Of a stretch of DNA of 64,000 bases, positions 46,091 through 54,906 are shown one piece after another. The stretch is taken from contig NZ_MIET01000042.1 in the NCBI RefSeq assembly GCF_003590335.1, positions 124,001-188,000 on the forward strand, in the 5' to 3' direction. The stretch's first letter is position 1; each line of letters starts with the position of its first letter. A program made the translations under genes and the position numbers. Origin of the DNA: Pseudoalteromonas sp. MSK9-3 (GTDB taxonomy: Bacteria; Pseudomonadota; Gammaproteobacteria; Enterobacterales; Alteromonadaceae). The notes beneath the pieces were generated by a model. That model did not search any database. It had not been told where the DNA came from and was given only the letters and a program-made list of their open reading frames with translations.

Positions 46091-46108
46091 TATGCGCTCC
46101 GTTATATT

Positions 46109-46126
46109 GGCTGATTAAACTCAGCC
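46109..46126. terminator. Short hairpin between convergent genes
   Basis: GGCTGA / TCAGCC stem with a six-base loop between the small protein gene and the LysR gene. Weak. Confidence 0.35.
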
Positions 46127-46182
46127 TCAAGGTAACAGTCTTAACTTTGCAATGATTTTACTGAGCTTGTGTGATGCCACGC

Positions 46183-47061
46183 TCACGATGTGCTCTCAGA
46201 TTGCATCGCCTTTTTCATCCATTCACTAAAATAGCGTGCAGCATGATTATTTTTTGCGTGGCGTGATAGTCGTAAAGAATAGCTATACCCTGTGACTTTG
46301 GGTAAATTTTCCATTGGGAGTAACCAGTGCTGCTGCACTGTGGTGCTACTTAAAATATTACTCAATAACCCTATGCCTTGACCTGCCAGTGTTGCCTGCA
46401 ATACATAATGTTCTTGAGTAAAGCTGGTGATCTTAAAATCATTTTTATTAAAGTGAGCTTGCCACGGTATATTGGCAAGGCCTGGGGTCTCTTGCCACTG
46501 TGTTACAAACAGTGTTTGGTTTGTTTGCGAATGGGTATTTACAGCATTGGCCGCGCAATAAACTTGCAAGTATTCAGTGGCTAAGTAGATCTCGTCACTT
46601 TCAGCGCAGGGTCGATTACCATAGCGAATAGCCACATCGATTTGCCGCGTTTGAGTAATATCAATGAGTTGATCATTGGCACAGATCTCTATCTGAATAT
46701 TAGGGTGTTGTTGATAAAATTCAGGTAAACGGGGTGCTAACCACAATGTGGCGAATGAGGTACAGCAAGACACTCTGACGAGGTTGTTGGGTGTTGTTAA
46801 TTCGCTTAGCGTACTATGCAATTGTGCAAATATGCTCAATGCTGTTTTTGCTAACTTCTCTCCTTCTTCGGTTAACGTAATAGCCCTTACCTTTCTTTCA
46901 AATAACGTGACACCGAGGTGATCTTCTAGATTTTTTATCTGGTGTGATATTGCAGTTGGGGTGACATTTAAGGCTTCAGCGGCTTGTTTAAAGCTCCCGT
47001 ACTGTGCTGCTGCGGCGAATGCTTTTAAATTATTTAAAGAAGGGAGTTGCCTAAACTGCAT
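46183..47061 (-). CDS. LysR family regulator (GcvA-like)
   Basis: About 292 residues from ATG 47061, preferred over an upstream in-frame GTG at 47073 because AGGTG precedes the former. HTH: FKQAAEALNVTPTAISHQIK, with LFERKVRAITLTEEGEKLAK following. The C-terminal substrate-binding domain runs ~90-290 and resembles GcvA-type regulators. It is divergent from the azoreductase-like gene and probably controls it. Confidence 0.9.
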   Translation of the reverse strand: MQFRQLPSLNNLKAFAAAAQYGSFKQAAEALNVTPTAISHQIKNLEDHLGVTLFERKVRAITLTEEGEKLAKTALSIFAQLHSTLSELTTPNNLVRVSCCTSFATLWLAPRLPEFYQQHPNIQIEICANDQLIDITQTRQIDVAIRYGNRPCAESDEIYLATEYLQVYCAANAVNTHSQTNQTLFVTQWQETPGLANIPWQAHFNKNDFKITSFTQEHYVLQATLAGQGIGLLSNILSSTTVQQHWLLPMENLPKVTGYSYSLRLSRHAKNNHAARYFSEWMKKAMQSESTS

Positions 47062-47092
47062 AATATTAAACACCTGTGTTTGTCTATTTTAT

Positions 47093-47106
47093 AGATAAGT
47101 ATATCT
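47093..47106. promoter_or_regulatory. Inverted repeat between lysR and azoR-like genes
   Basis: AGATA-AGTA-TATCT lies in the shared promoter region, where a LysR-type protein would be expected to bind; the motif is short. Confidence 0.35.
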
Positions 47107-47201
47107 CATCTATTGGGTGGTTTTTATCGTTTGTGGAAAAAATTGATTAGAGAAATAATATAGGTCAAATAGTTAACCTCAAAGAGCAAAGGGATAAAAT
47201 A

Positions 47202-47855
47202 ATGACGTGCATTTTAAAAATCGATAGCAGCGTACGGACATACACAAGTGATACAGCGAAGCACCAGTCAGTTTCACGGCAATTAGCGCATAATTTTATG
47301 ACTGAATACCTAGTGGAAAACCCTGATAGCATTATAATTAATAGAGACTTATCATTAACGCCACCTCCTTTTATTGATCAAGCATGGCTGGCAGCAAGTT
47401 TTGCTAAAGAAGACATCACAGAGAAGGAACACAGCGTATTACAGGTCTCAGATACTTTGATAGCTGAAGTAGTAAAGGCTGACCTTATTGTGATGTCTGC
47501 GCCGATGTATAATTATGGCATGCCGGCAGTTCTTAAAGCTTGGTTTGACCAAGTAATACGGGTGAATAAAACTTTTTCATTTGATGCCAGCTTAGGTGAT
47601 AACGCACTACAACCATTATTATCTGGTAAGACGATGGTCTTGCTTACTTCTTGCGGTGAGCATAGCTTTGCAGCAGGACAAGCTCGCTCACATATGAATC
47701 ATCTAGGCCCACATATAAAAATGTTAAGCCGCTATTTGGGCGTAGAGGATTTTTACGAAGTAGGATCAGAATATCAAGAGTTTACAGATGAACGTCACAC
47801 AAACTCTGTGCAAGATGCACAACAAAAAATAGCGAGTCTTGTAGCAAAATTATAG
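47202..47855 (+). CDS. azoR: FMN-dependent NADH:quinone reductase / azoreductase (AzoR-like)
   Basis: A 217-residue flavodoxin-like fold protein. MTCILKIDSSVRT is the N-terminal strand/phosphate loop, SAPMYNYGMPAVLKAWFDQV is the AzoR FMN/quinone-binding segment, and LLTSCGE follows. It would reduce quinones or azo compounds with NAD(P)H. AAAGGGA precedes the ATG. It is divergent from the LysR gene. Confidence 0.85.
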   Translation: MTCILKIDSSVRTYTSDTAKHQSVSRQLAHNFMTEYLVENPDSIIINRDLSLTPPPFIDQAWLAASFAKEDITEKEHSVLQVSDTLIAEVVKADLIVMSAPMYNYGMPAVLKAWFDQVIRVNKTFSFDASLGDNALQPLLSGKTMVLLTSCGEHSFAAGQARSHMNHLGPHIKMLSRYLGVEDFYEVGSEYQEFTDERHTNSVQDAQQKIASLVAKL

Positions 47856-47882
47856 GATGGAGCATCGCTTTAATTTTTAAAA

Positions 47883-47917
47883 GCCAATACGGGCACAGTG
47901 TGATCGCCCATATTGGC
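47883..47917. terminator. Bidirectional terminator
   Basis: GCCAATACGGGC / GCCCATATTGGC (11 of 12 pairs, 11-base loop) lies between the convergent azoreductase and cellulase genes. Confidence 0.65.
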
Positions 47918-47924
47918 AGTATGG

Positions 47925-49121
47925 TTATCGACCTAATAGTATTTGTTGTTTGATCCAACTACCGGCTTCTTTGAGCTGGCTATCAGAAAAGTTACTGGTG
48001 CGACAGGTACCTTGCTGCCAAACAGCACCACTGCGCATGTCGTCTGAATAGTTCCAGTTAGTCCAGCTAATTTGTTTTTGTTTCATTAAATCAATATAGG
48101 CTTGTGTACTGATAAAGTCATTATCGCCATCGCCAGTGTATTTCTGAGAGCCCCATTCAGTGACAAAGACGGGCAGTGCATCTGAGGCGCTATCTAGCCT
48201 TGTGCGATAAAATTCTAAATGTGATGCTGCGTAAAAATGAAACGTGTACATAATATTGTCAAAGGGGATTGGATTATCTATTACCTCTTGGAGCGTTCCG
48301 CCATCTGACGCACCAAACGTAGCCCATCCATGCGTACCAACTAGTACAATTGCGTCGTTTTTAATGGCGCGGATCACCGGAATGATCTCTGATGCATAGT
48401 CACGAATACTCAGCCAAGCGACGTTATTTGGCTCATTAGCGATATCGTAAAGTACATTATCACGGTGTTTATTATGAGTAACGATGTCGGTAAAGAATTG
48501 CTTAGCCAATTCAGTATTATGGTTCGGATCACCCGGTGATAATTGATGCCAGTCTACTAACGCGTACATGCCTCTGTCACTTGCCATCGCGATAAGTGTA
48601 TTTACATCTTTAGTAAAACCAACTGGGTTTGTTTCGTAGCCACCTTCTTGTACGTAGAGACTGATCCTTAAAATATCAGCTTGCCAATCATACGCTAATA
48701 CATCCAGCGATTGCTCGGTTAAACATGTGTTAAGTCCATACCATTGTAAGCCATGGCTGCTCATTCCACGTAGTTGAATGGGTTGATTGTTTTTGTTGCA
48801 TAGTTTGGTGCCACATACAGCCAGCTTCCCATGCTTATCGTATGCTCCTTTCTTGGGGGTTGTGGGATCTGAGCAGGTGCCTTGATATTGCCAAGATTGG
48901 TTCGAGCCGGGTATGGCTTTGGTCCACCAATTGGCTTTATAGAGCTTATTTTGGTAGTGCATCAAGTCCCCAGTGTTGGCATGATCAAATTGCCCCGACC
49001 AGTTTTTTGCTGTCCAATTTGGGTATTCGTTGACTGTACTACAATCTGCTGAGTAAGCCGCTTTGCTACTGATGAGACATGCGAGTGCACATGCTCCGAT
49101 AGTGAGTTTTATTAAATTCAT
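47925..49121 (-). CDS. Secreted GH5 cellulase with N-terminal carbohydrate-binding module
   Basis: A 398-residue protein: signal peptide (residues ~1-25), a CBM5/12-like module (~27-82: YPNWTAKNW, DLMHYQNKLYKANWW) and a GH5 catalytic domain (~95-395). Catalytic acid/base Glu lies in DIANEPNNV and the nucleophile Glu in FVTEWGSQKYTG. In the well-known Pseudoalteromonas Cel5G the binding module is C-terminal, so the order here is reversed. Probably an endo-beta-1,4-glucanase. Confidence 0.88.
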   Translation of the reverse strand: MNLIKLTIGACALACLISSKAAYSADCSTVNEYPNWTAKNWSGQFDHANTGDLMHYQNKLYKANWWTKAIPGSNQSWQYQGTCSDPTTPKKGAYDKHGKLAVCGTKLCNKNNQPIQLRGMSSHGLQWYGLNTCLTEQSLDVLAYDWQADILRISLYVQEGGYETNPVGFTKDVNTLIAMASDRGMYALVDWHQLSPGDPNHNTELAKQFFTDIVTHNKHRDNVLYDIANEPNNVAWLSIRDYASEIIPVIRAIKNDAIVLVGTHGWATFGASDGGTLQEVIDNPIPFDNIMYTFHFYAASHLEFYRTRLDSASDALPVFVTEWGSQKYTGDGDNDFISTQAYIDLMKQKQISWTNWNYSDDMRSGAVWQQGTCRTSNFSDSQLKEAGSWIKQQILLGR

Positions 49122-49745
49122 AGTATGACCTTTTTACATGTTGTGAGTTATTACTGTATTTACTGGTTAAATAATAGCCAGGTAGACTTTGGTCTATGTG
49201 TGTTTATAAACATAAGCCCTATTGAGAATGCGTTGCTATATATGAGATGGGTAAGGTAATCGATTGTGCGTTGCAGGTATAAAAAGCAAGCATGTGTCGG
49301 CGTGGCTTCCTTTAGCCTCATGCTAATTTTTAGGGGCTATGCTATTACAGGTAGTTTTACTTATGCTGAAAAATCATGCAAAAAAAAAGGGCCATCAAAG
49401 TATGACCCAACAATATATAACAAAATGTATAATACTAGACAGACTAGTCGTTAGGGGGACGCTAGCTCCTTGCATCACGAATAGTGTCGTCTTTTAATAT
49501 GACAAGAGTGTGGCAGTGGTTCGTACTTACTCAATTTGTTTATACGCTTGATTGAGTATTAGCACACGGTTGCTTGGCACTTCATTTTATATCCTATGAT
49601 AACTTTCGCCGTTCATGTGGCACTGTCTTATTAGTTTCAATTTTTATTAATTGAACGTTCAAATAACTTGTTCCTATTTGTCATGTAACTTTTCCATACT
49701 ACTTCGCGTTCTACTATTAACCCTTAATCTAGAAGTTGGGAAACC
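49122..49745. other. Intergenic region before TonB receptor
   Basis: About 620 bases. A 62-residue ORF (49266-49454) was rejected. It contains the palindrome TTGAACGTTCAA at 49651-49662. The rest shows no clear element. Confidence 0.4.
49651..49662. promoter_or_regulatory. 12-bp palindrome upstream of TonB receptor
   Basis: TTGAACGTTCAA is self-complementary, 84 bases before the receptor start. It could be an operator for a local repressor; no Fur-type box was seen here. Confidence 0.35.
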
Positions 49746-52082
49746 ATGAAAAATACTCTCTCGCTCAATCTTATTACCGCTGCACTTTTGGCAAGCTTTA
49801 CAACCAGTGTTTCAGCTAACAACACACAATCAGATGAGGACACAATGGAAGAAGTGGCTGTTGTTGCGCAAAGTGTGTCGTTTGCAAACAATGCTACCAG
49901 CCAAGAAATGTCGAAACAACAAGCTGCCATGACTAGTGCCTTGGCCATTATCGATAATTTACCTGGGGTGTTAGTGAATGAAGGCGACACTTTCGGTTCA
50001 GATGATTGGTCTACGACGGTATCTATTCGTGGTTTTCAATTGAGTTTAGATGAACAGCAAATCGGTATTACGATTGATGGTATTGCTAATGGTAACTCAA
50101 ACTATGGCGGAGGGGCTAAAGCCAATCGCTATATAGATACTGAGAACTTAGGGACAGTGCAGGTGTCGCAGGGTACAGCAGATATTGCGTCTCGTTCTAA
50201 TGAAGCACTGGGCGGCACACTTAATTTTACGACCTTAGAGCCGACAGAGCAAGCGGGGCTCTCTTTGTCGATGACTAACGGTGACTTTGATGCAAAGAAA
50301 TACTTTGCTCGTTACCAAACAGGGGAAGTGCTCGATAATACCTATGCATGGGTGAGTGTTTCAAGTTCGAGCAACTCCGATTGGGTACAACAAGTTGGAA
50401 ATAGTGAGCGAGATCATTTAGCCGCAAAACTAATGCATGTTAATGGACCACTCACGGTTAAGGCGTATGCGTCCTATGACGATGTAACAGAAGCCAACTA
50501 TCAGCGTATTAGTACAGAACAATTTGCCATTGACCCTACTTGGGATAGGTTAACAGACCAAATCACAGGCACGCCGTATGTCGATCAGGTGTTTCGTAAT
50601 GGCTGGCAAACACATCGCGAAAACACTTTTGGGTATGTACAAGCGACTTATAAAGCACGCAACTGGGAGCTATCAGGGAATGTGTATTACCATCACAATG
50701 AAGGGCGCGGTGATTGGATCCCACCTTATTTAGAAGATATTTCTGCTGACGGGTTTAATCAACCTCATAGCGAAATTACGACAAATACCTCGTATACAGG
50801 TGGTAGTTCAAATGGCCGTATTTACTTTGTAGACAAAGAAGGTCGCCAACTGACTGCAATGGAGGGTTGTGCCTCAAGCATTACTTTCCCTTATGGCGGT
50901 GCGGGTGCTGAGTATGACCCCAAATGTTACGCTTCAGGTGCCATTCCGGTTGGTTCTTATCGCCATACACATTATGGCAAAGACCGTTTGGGCTTTAATG
51001 CCGACTTTACTTATTATGGCAAGATAGCTGATATGGATAATACCGTTCGTGCCGGTATTTGGTATGAAGATTATCAACGTGAAGAATGGCGTGATTGGCA
51101 CAAAAGAATCGATGCCAGAGTCAGTGTGAATTTTGATAATACGCCTTATTGGGTGCAATATAATCGAGAGTTTAATGTTGATACGACGATGCTGTATATT
51201 GAAAATGAGCTGGATTTTTCGATTGCGAGAGTACGAGTGGGCGCGAAAAAGTTCTTAGTTGATTTAGAAGGTATTAACCAGTTCGATAGCAGCAAGAACA
51301 CGTCGCTTACCTCCGATTCAGATACTTTGTTATCAGCCGGTATTGTGGCGCCGACAGCGATAGATGGCTTAGAGGTCTTTGCTGGGTACGCTGAAAACTT
51401 CGCGGCAATTAAAGATACCGTGTTAGAAAGAGATTCGTCAGCATTAGATGAAATTGAACCTGAAACGGCTGAGAATATTGATTTAGGACTACGTTATGTA
51501 TCTGATAAATTGAATGCCAGTGTGACTTTTTATGATGTGACGTTTGACAATCGTCTTAACTTCATCGCGCCCGATTCACCGGACGGGATCAACTATTCTA
51601 TTGGTAACAATGGCGCGTATGAAAATGTTGGCGGTATTGAATCTAATGGTATTGAGTTGTCAGCGACTTGGTATATTTCCAATGAATGGGGTATGTATAC
51701 ATCTTATACTCACAATGATTCAACATATACTGGCGGGTTAAGTACGTTCCCGCAAGGTAATACGGTATTTGGCTCAGCAGAAGACTTGGCGGTGGTATCG
51801 TTTGATTGGCAGAAGGGGAATTATTTTGCAGGCCTTTCGACCAAATGGGTCGGCGACCGTTGGATGGACGCAGCTAACACAAAACAGATTGATGCGTATG
51901 TTGTGTCAGATTTTTATGCCGGCGTTGCTGTTGAAGCGCCTATTTCGGGTATAAAAGCGATGGAGCTTCGTTTCACCATAAATAACATTACTGATAAAAG
52001 CTATTTAGGTGGCGTTGCGAACCAATCAGCGTGGATCGGTGCACCACGAACTGCAGCAATTAACTTTAAAGCTGAATTCTAA
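49746..52082 (+). CDS. TonB-dependent outer-membrane receptor
   Basis: A 778-residue receptor. Signal peptide (MKNTLSLNLITAALLASFTT through SVSA), a TonB-box-like MEEVAVVAQ near residue 32, plug domain (~50-165: ALAIIDNLPGVLVNEGD, TVSIRGFQLSLDEQ, ALGGTLNFTT) and a 22-strand-type barrel ending RTAAINFKAEF. The DGIANGNSNYGGGAK segment is typical of plug loops. The substrate is not identifiable. It stands alone and has its own terminator; the TonB-ExbB genes at the window's right end may power it. Confidence 0.93.
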   Translation: MKNTLSLNLITAALLASFTTSVSANNTQSDEDTMEEVAVVAQSVSFANNATSQEMSKQQAAMTSALAIIDNLPGVLVNEGDTFGSDDWSTTVSIRGFQLSLDEQQIGITIDGIANGNSNYGGGAKANRYIDTENLGTVQVSQGTADIASRSNEALGGTLNFTTLEPTEQAGLSLSMTNGDFDAKKYFARYQTGEVLDNTYAWVSVSSSSNSDWVQQVGNSERDHLAAKLMHVNGPLTVKAYASYDDVTEANYQRISTEQFAIDPTWDRLTDQITGTPYVDQVFRNGWQTHRENTFGYVQATYKARNWELSGNVYYHHNEGRGDWIPPYLEDISADGFNQPHSEITTNTSYTGGSSNGRIYFVDKEGRQLTAMEGCASSITFPYGGAGAEYDPKCYASGAIPVGSYRHTHYGKDRLGFNADFTYYGKIADMDNTVRAGIWYEDYQREEWRDWHKRIDARVSVNFDNTPYWVQYNREFNVDTTMLYIENELDFSIARVRVGAKKFLVDLEGINQFDSSKNTSLTSDSDTLLSAGIVAPTAIDGLEVFAGYAENFAAIKDTVLERDSSALDEIEPETAENIDLGLRYVSDKLNASVTFYDVTFDNRLNFIAPDSPDGINYSIGNNGAYENVGGIESNGIELSATWYISNEWGMYTSYTHNDSTYTGGLSTFPQGNTVFGSAEDLAVVSFDWQKGNYFAGLSTKWVGDRWMDAANTKQIDAYVVSDFYAGVAVEAPISGIKAMELRFTINNITDKSYLGGVANQSAWIGAPRTAAINFKAEF

Positions 52083-52112
52083 ATGTAGTAAGCAATACAT
52101 TTTAGCTTGATC

Positions 52113-52140
52113 AAAAGGCACTGTTTCAGTGCCTTTTTTT
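52113..52140 (+). terminator. Terminator of TonB receptor gene
   Basis: AAAAGGCACTG / CAGTGCCTTTT stem with a TTT loop, then T-rich tail, 30 bases after the stop. Confidence 0.9.
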
Positions 52141-52241
52141 ATTTAAGTGACCCTTATGTTTCGTAGCAATATAGGTAAAGCGTTGCTAAATTTTTCACGG
52201 AACTTTATGCTGACGAGAGTACATACTAAAGAGCGTAAGCT

Positions 52242-52592
52242 ATGAGCCATCACCATATTAATTATATTGAGTTAGCAGCTCGAGATTTGGTTGCAACGGA
52301 AGCATTTTTTACTCAGGTGTTTAATTGGCAGTTTACACATTATGGGCCAGATTACAGTGCTTTTTCAGACTCAGGTCTAGCTGGCGGGTTTTACAAAGCA
52401 GACTTACATGCGCAAGCCAGTAAAGGCAGTGCATTAGTGGTTATTTACAGTACTCACTTGGAAAAAACTCAAGCCGCTGTTGAGCAAGCCGGTGGCAAAA
52501 TCAGCACGGCGATTTTTGACTTTCCAGGTGGACGGCGATTTCATTTTATAGAACCCAGTGGTAACGAACTGGCCGTGTGGTCGCAGCAATAG
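52242..52592 (+). CDS. VOC family (glyoxalase-fold) protein
   Basis: A 116-residue vicinal-oxygen-chelate fold protein: HHHINYIELAARDLVATEAF, FYTQ-like FFTQVFNWQF, and FIEPSGNELAVWS with a conserved Glu. Function is not specific. Confidence 0.85.
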   Translation: MSHHHINYIELAARDLVATEAFFTQVFNWQFTHYGPDYSAFSDSGLAGGFYKADLHAQASKGSALVVIYSTHLEKTQAAVEQAGGKISTAIFDFPGGRRFHFIEPSGNELAVWSQQ

Positions 52593-52645
52593 CTTTCATA
52601 TATACTTGGTATTAAGTAACCTATTTAGGAACATTTAACAACGAT

Positions 52646-53317
52646 ATGATAAGACTTATTACCAGCGCAGTATTGGCGTTATTTATTTCTGGTCATAGTA
52701 TTGCGGGGCAAGTATATGCTGATTTACCTACCAATATTGACCGCAATGCCAAGTATGTCTTTTACTCTCATGGTTATATTGTGGAGGGGGATAATCCCAA
52801 ACCTGTTGATACTCGTTTTGGTTGGGGCATGTATGATTTTCCTGCAATTAAGCAAGCGTTAGCTGATAGCCACTATCACTTAATTGCTCAGCATAGAGCA
52901 AAAGATACCGATCCCTTTGAGTATGCTTATACTTTAAATACGCAGGTTCGCACTTTAGTTGAGCAGGGGGTTAAGCCGACTAATATTACGATAATGGGTT
53001 TTTCTCGAGGGGCGTTTATTACGGGCCTCACCTCTGACAAGCTTTCTGATTTAGGCGTTAATACCATTATTTTGGCGGGGTGCGGACGGTTAGTTTGGAA
53101 AAAGCATACTGATGTAAAGGTGTATGGGCACGTTTTGTCTGTCTATGAAAAAACAGACAAATCGGGCAGCTGTGAAAAGCTTGCTAAGAAGAGCACTGAA
53201 ACTCAGTCATTCCGTGAAATCGCCATTCATACTGGATTGAGCCATGGCGCTTTTTATCGGCCTTTGGCGGCTTGGGTTGACCCAGTTAAAGCGTGGATCA
53301 ACGCAGCAAAAGAATGA
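52646..53317 (+). CDS. Secreted alpha/beta hydrolase-like protein
   Basis: A 223-residue protein with a signal peptide (MIRLITSAVLALFISGHSIA). The likely nucleophile elbow is GFSRGAF, with the preceding VFYSHGYIVEGDN resembling an oxyanion region and a C-terminal TGLSHGAFYRP containing the candidate His. Substrate unknown. Single gene. Confidence 0.72.
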   Translation: MIRLITSAVLALFISGHSIAGQVYADLPTNIDRNAKYVFYSHGYIVEGDNPKPVDTRFGWGMYDFPAIKQALADSHYHLIAQHRAKDTDPFEYAYTLNTQVRTLVEQGVKPTNITIMGFSRGAFITGLTSDKLSDLGVNTIILAGCGRLVWKKHTDVKVYGHVLSVYEKTDKSGSCEKLAKKSTETQSFREIAIHTGLSHGAFYRPLAAWVDPVKAWINAAKE

Positions 53318-53351
53318 CGTCTTACAACAGACTTAATTCGTGGGTATTTGT

Positions 53352-54080
53352 TTAAGCAATGCCCACATCAAGCTTGGCAAACCACTCTAAAAACTCAGCA
53401 ACCATTTCGCCTTTGAAAATACGACCATGCTGTGGTGCCATCATGTCGATGTCAAGCTCTCTGACACGGGCAACCCAGTTGTTTTTTGCCCTATTTGATG
53501 GCATCCAACGACGGTGAAAATACTCCATATATTGAATGTGCTCAGCAAAATTGTCGACAAATAAAGGCACATCACCATGCTCTAATGATGCGCCAATATC
53601 TCCGCTCATGAGTATTTTTGCACTGGGATCATACACGTTAAAATTACCTGATGAATGCAAGTAGTGAGCAGGAATGAATTTGAGGATTGCATGGCCGAGT
53701 TTAATTTCACCTCCTTCATCTTTTATGGGCATATATTGAATGTTTTCCATCCCAAAATGTCTGATGAAGCCTTCCCATAACCAAGGTGCGTAGAGCTTTG
53801 CATTGGGGACCGTTTTATCCCATAAGCCTAAAGACGAGATAATGTCAGGGTCTTGATGTGATGCAAATAGCGTCGTGATATTGTCAATTTGAACATGATG
53901 TAAAATACCAGCCAACATGGGAGAAAATAACTCAATCCCACCGGGATCGAGAATAATCGCTTCTTCGGCGCTCTTAATGAGATATTGGTTGGTGTCTATT
54001 ATTTTCTCTGGTTTGGCAGGGTCTCTGCCCAGTACTATCCATTGATGAGATTCACTGTTAAATAATTCCGTCGCTTTCAA
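53352..54080 (-). CDS. Oxygen-binding di-iron (ODP) metallo-beta-lactamase-fold protein
   Basis: A 242-residue protein with the flavodiiron-type MBL fold but no flavodoxin domain. Candidate iron ligands: ASHQDPDII (the HxExDH position, reading HxDxD), HYLHSSGN, MSGDIGA and MAPQHGRI. Such ODPs act as oxygen sensors coupled to chemotaxis in some bacteria. It starts at TTG (54080), which overlaps the upstream TGA as TTGA, with GAGGAG seven bases upstream, so it is translationally coupled to the MCP-like gene. Inference: oxygen signal input for the partner. Confidence 0.82.
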   Translation of the reverse strand: MKATELFNSESHQWIVLGRDPAKPEKIIDTNQYLIKSAEEAIILDPGGIELFSPMLAGILHHVQIDNITTLFASHQDPDIISSLGLWDKTVPNAKLYAPWLWEGFIRHFGMENIQYMPIKDEGGEIKLGHAILKFIPAHYLHSSGNFNVYDPSAKILMSGDIGASLEHGDVPLFVDNFAEHIQYMEYFHRRWMPSNRAKNNWVARVRELDIDMMAPQHGRIFKGEMVAEFLEWFAKLDVGIA

Positions 54081-54694
54081 CGTAAGGCTCCTCGCAATTC
54101 ATAGATTTCTTGTAGATTTTCATTGACTGCAGTTTTAATTTTTCGGGCCGAATTGGTTATAAAGTCTGAAACAGACTCTAAGCTGTGGCTAAACTCCCCC
54201 GCATTTGATGCTTCTACTCGACTGGTCACTGCAATGTACTCCGCACTGCGCATTTGTTTTTGAATGTCTTCAAAATAACTTTCAAGGGAAAAGATTGCCT
54301 GCTCCAGTGCGCGTGTTTTTTGCTTTAAGTCACAGAGACTCTGTTGTTGCAACGTTACAATGCACTTATGTTGTTTAATTGAGTTTGCTTTATTTAATTG
54401 GTGTTGTAAGTCGGTGCACCTTACAACGGCCAACGCGAGCGAAAAAAGTTGATTTGATAGTTTTGATATTTCAGATGTTGTTTTGATAGTTTGCGTTGAA
54501 AACTCATCTATAAAGTTAGTAATGGGTTTAAAACCAAAAGCAGCGTCTCCGGCCCTTAATGCAACCACTCTGGCATTTTTAGCAGTCAAAGATAGATTCT
54601 TTGCTTGGCTTAATATCGTGTCTAAATTGGTAATAATATTGGCTACTCGAACAAAGTTATTGATTGCCATTGTGGCTTGGTGAGAGCTAATCAT
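54077..54694 (-). CDS. Chemoreceptor-tip-like soluble protein with two tip motifs
   Basis: A 205-residue helical, soluble protein with no membrane helix or sensor domain. Residues 40-66 (NARVVALRAGDAAFGF, then ITNFIDEF) align with the MCP tip [16 protein letters not shown], and residues 157-180 (TSRVEASNAGEFSHSL, then SVSDFI) align with it again. MCPs have one copy. The conserved Glu before AARAGE is Val44 in repeat 1 and present as Glu161 in repeat 2. Inference: two hairpins in one chain may imitate an MCP dimer and contact CheA/CheW. It precedes and overlaps the ODP gene. Confidence 0.75.
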   Translation of the reverse strand: MISSHQATMAINNFVRVANIITNLDTILSQAKNLSLTAKNARVVALRAGDAAFGFKPITNFIDEFSTQTIKTTSEISKLSNQLFSLALAVVRCTDLQHQLNKANSIKQHKCIVTLQQQSLCDLKQKTRALEQAIFSLESYFEDIQKQMRSAEYIAVTSRVEASNAGEFSHSLESVSDFITNSARKIKTAVNENLQEIYELRGALR

Positions 54695-54906
54695 GGTCAG
54701 GCTCGTTTATTGCAGTTTTTACAGCATAGATAACTTTTATTTTATTTGCGTAATTTATTGGCACAAAGCTTAGGTAAAAGTGGCTTTATCTTGTTGGAAA
54801 CTTGATTAATTTTACCCTGTCGCCAATAGTTTTAAAGATGGATTTAAGATTTTCTAGCTTGGTGTGTTTTTAGCCTCACCCTTAGACCACATAAAGGTCA
54901 TATTGA

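Noticed and set aside
49266-49454. 62-residue plus-strand ORF in the gap before the TonB receptor
   Set aside because: No ribosome site, atypical composition and no recognisable family.
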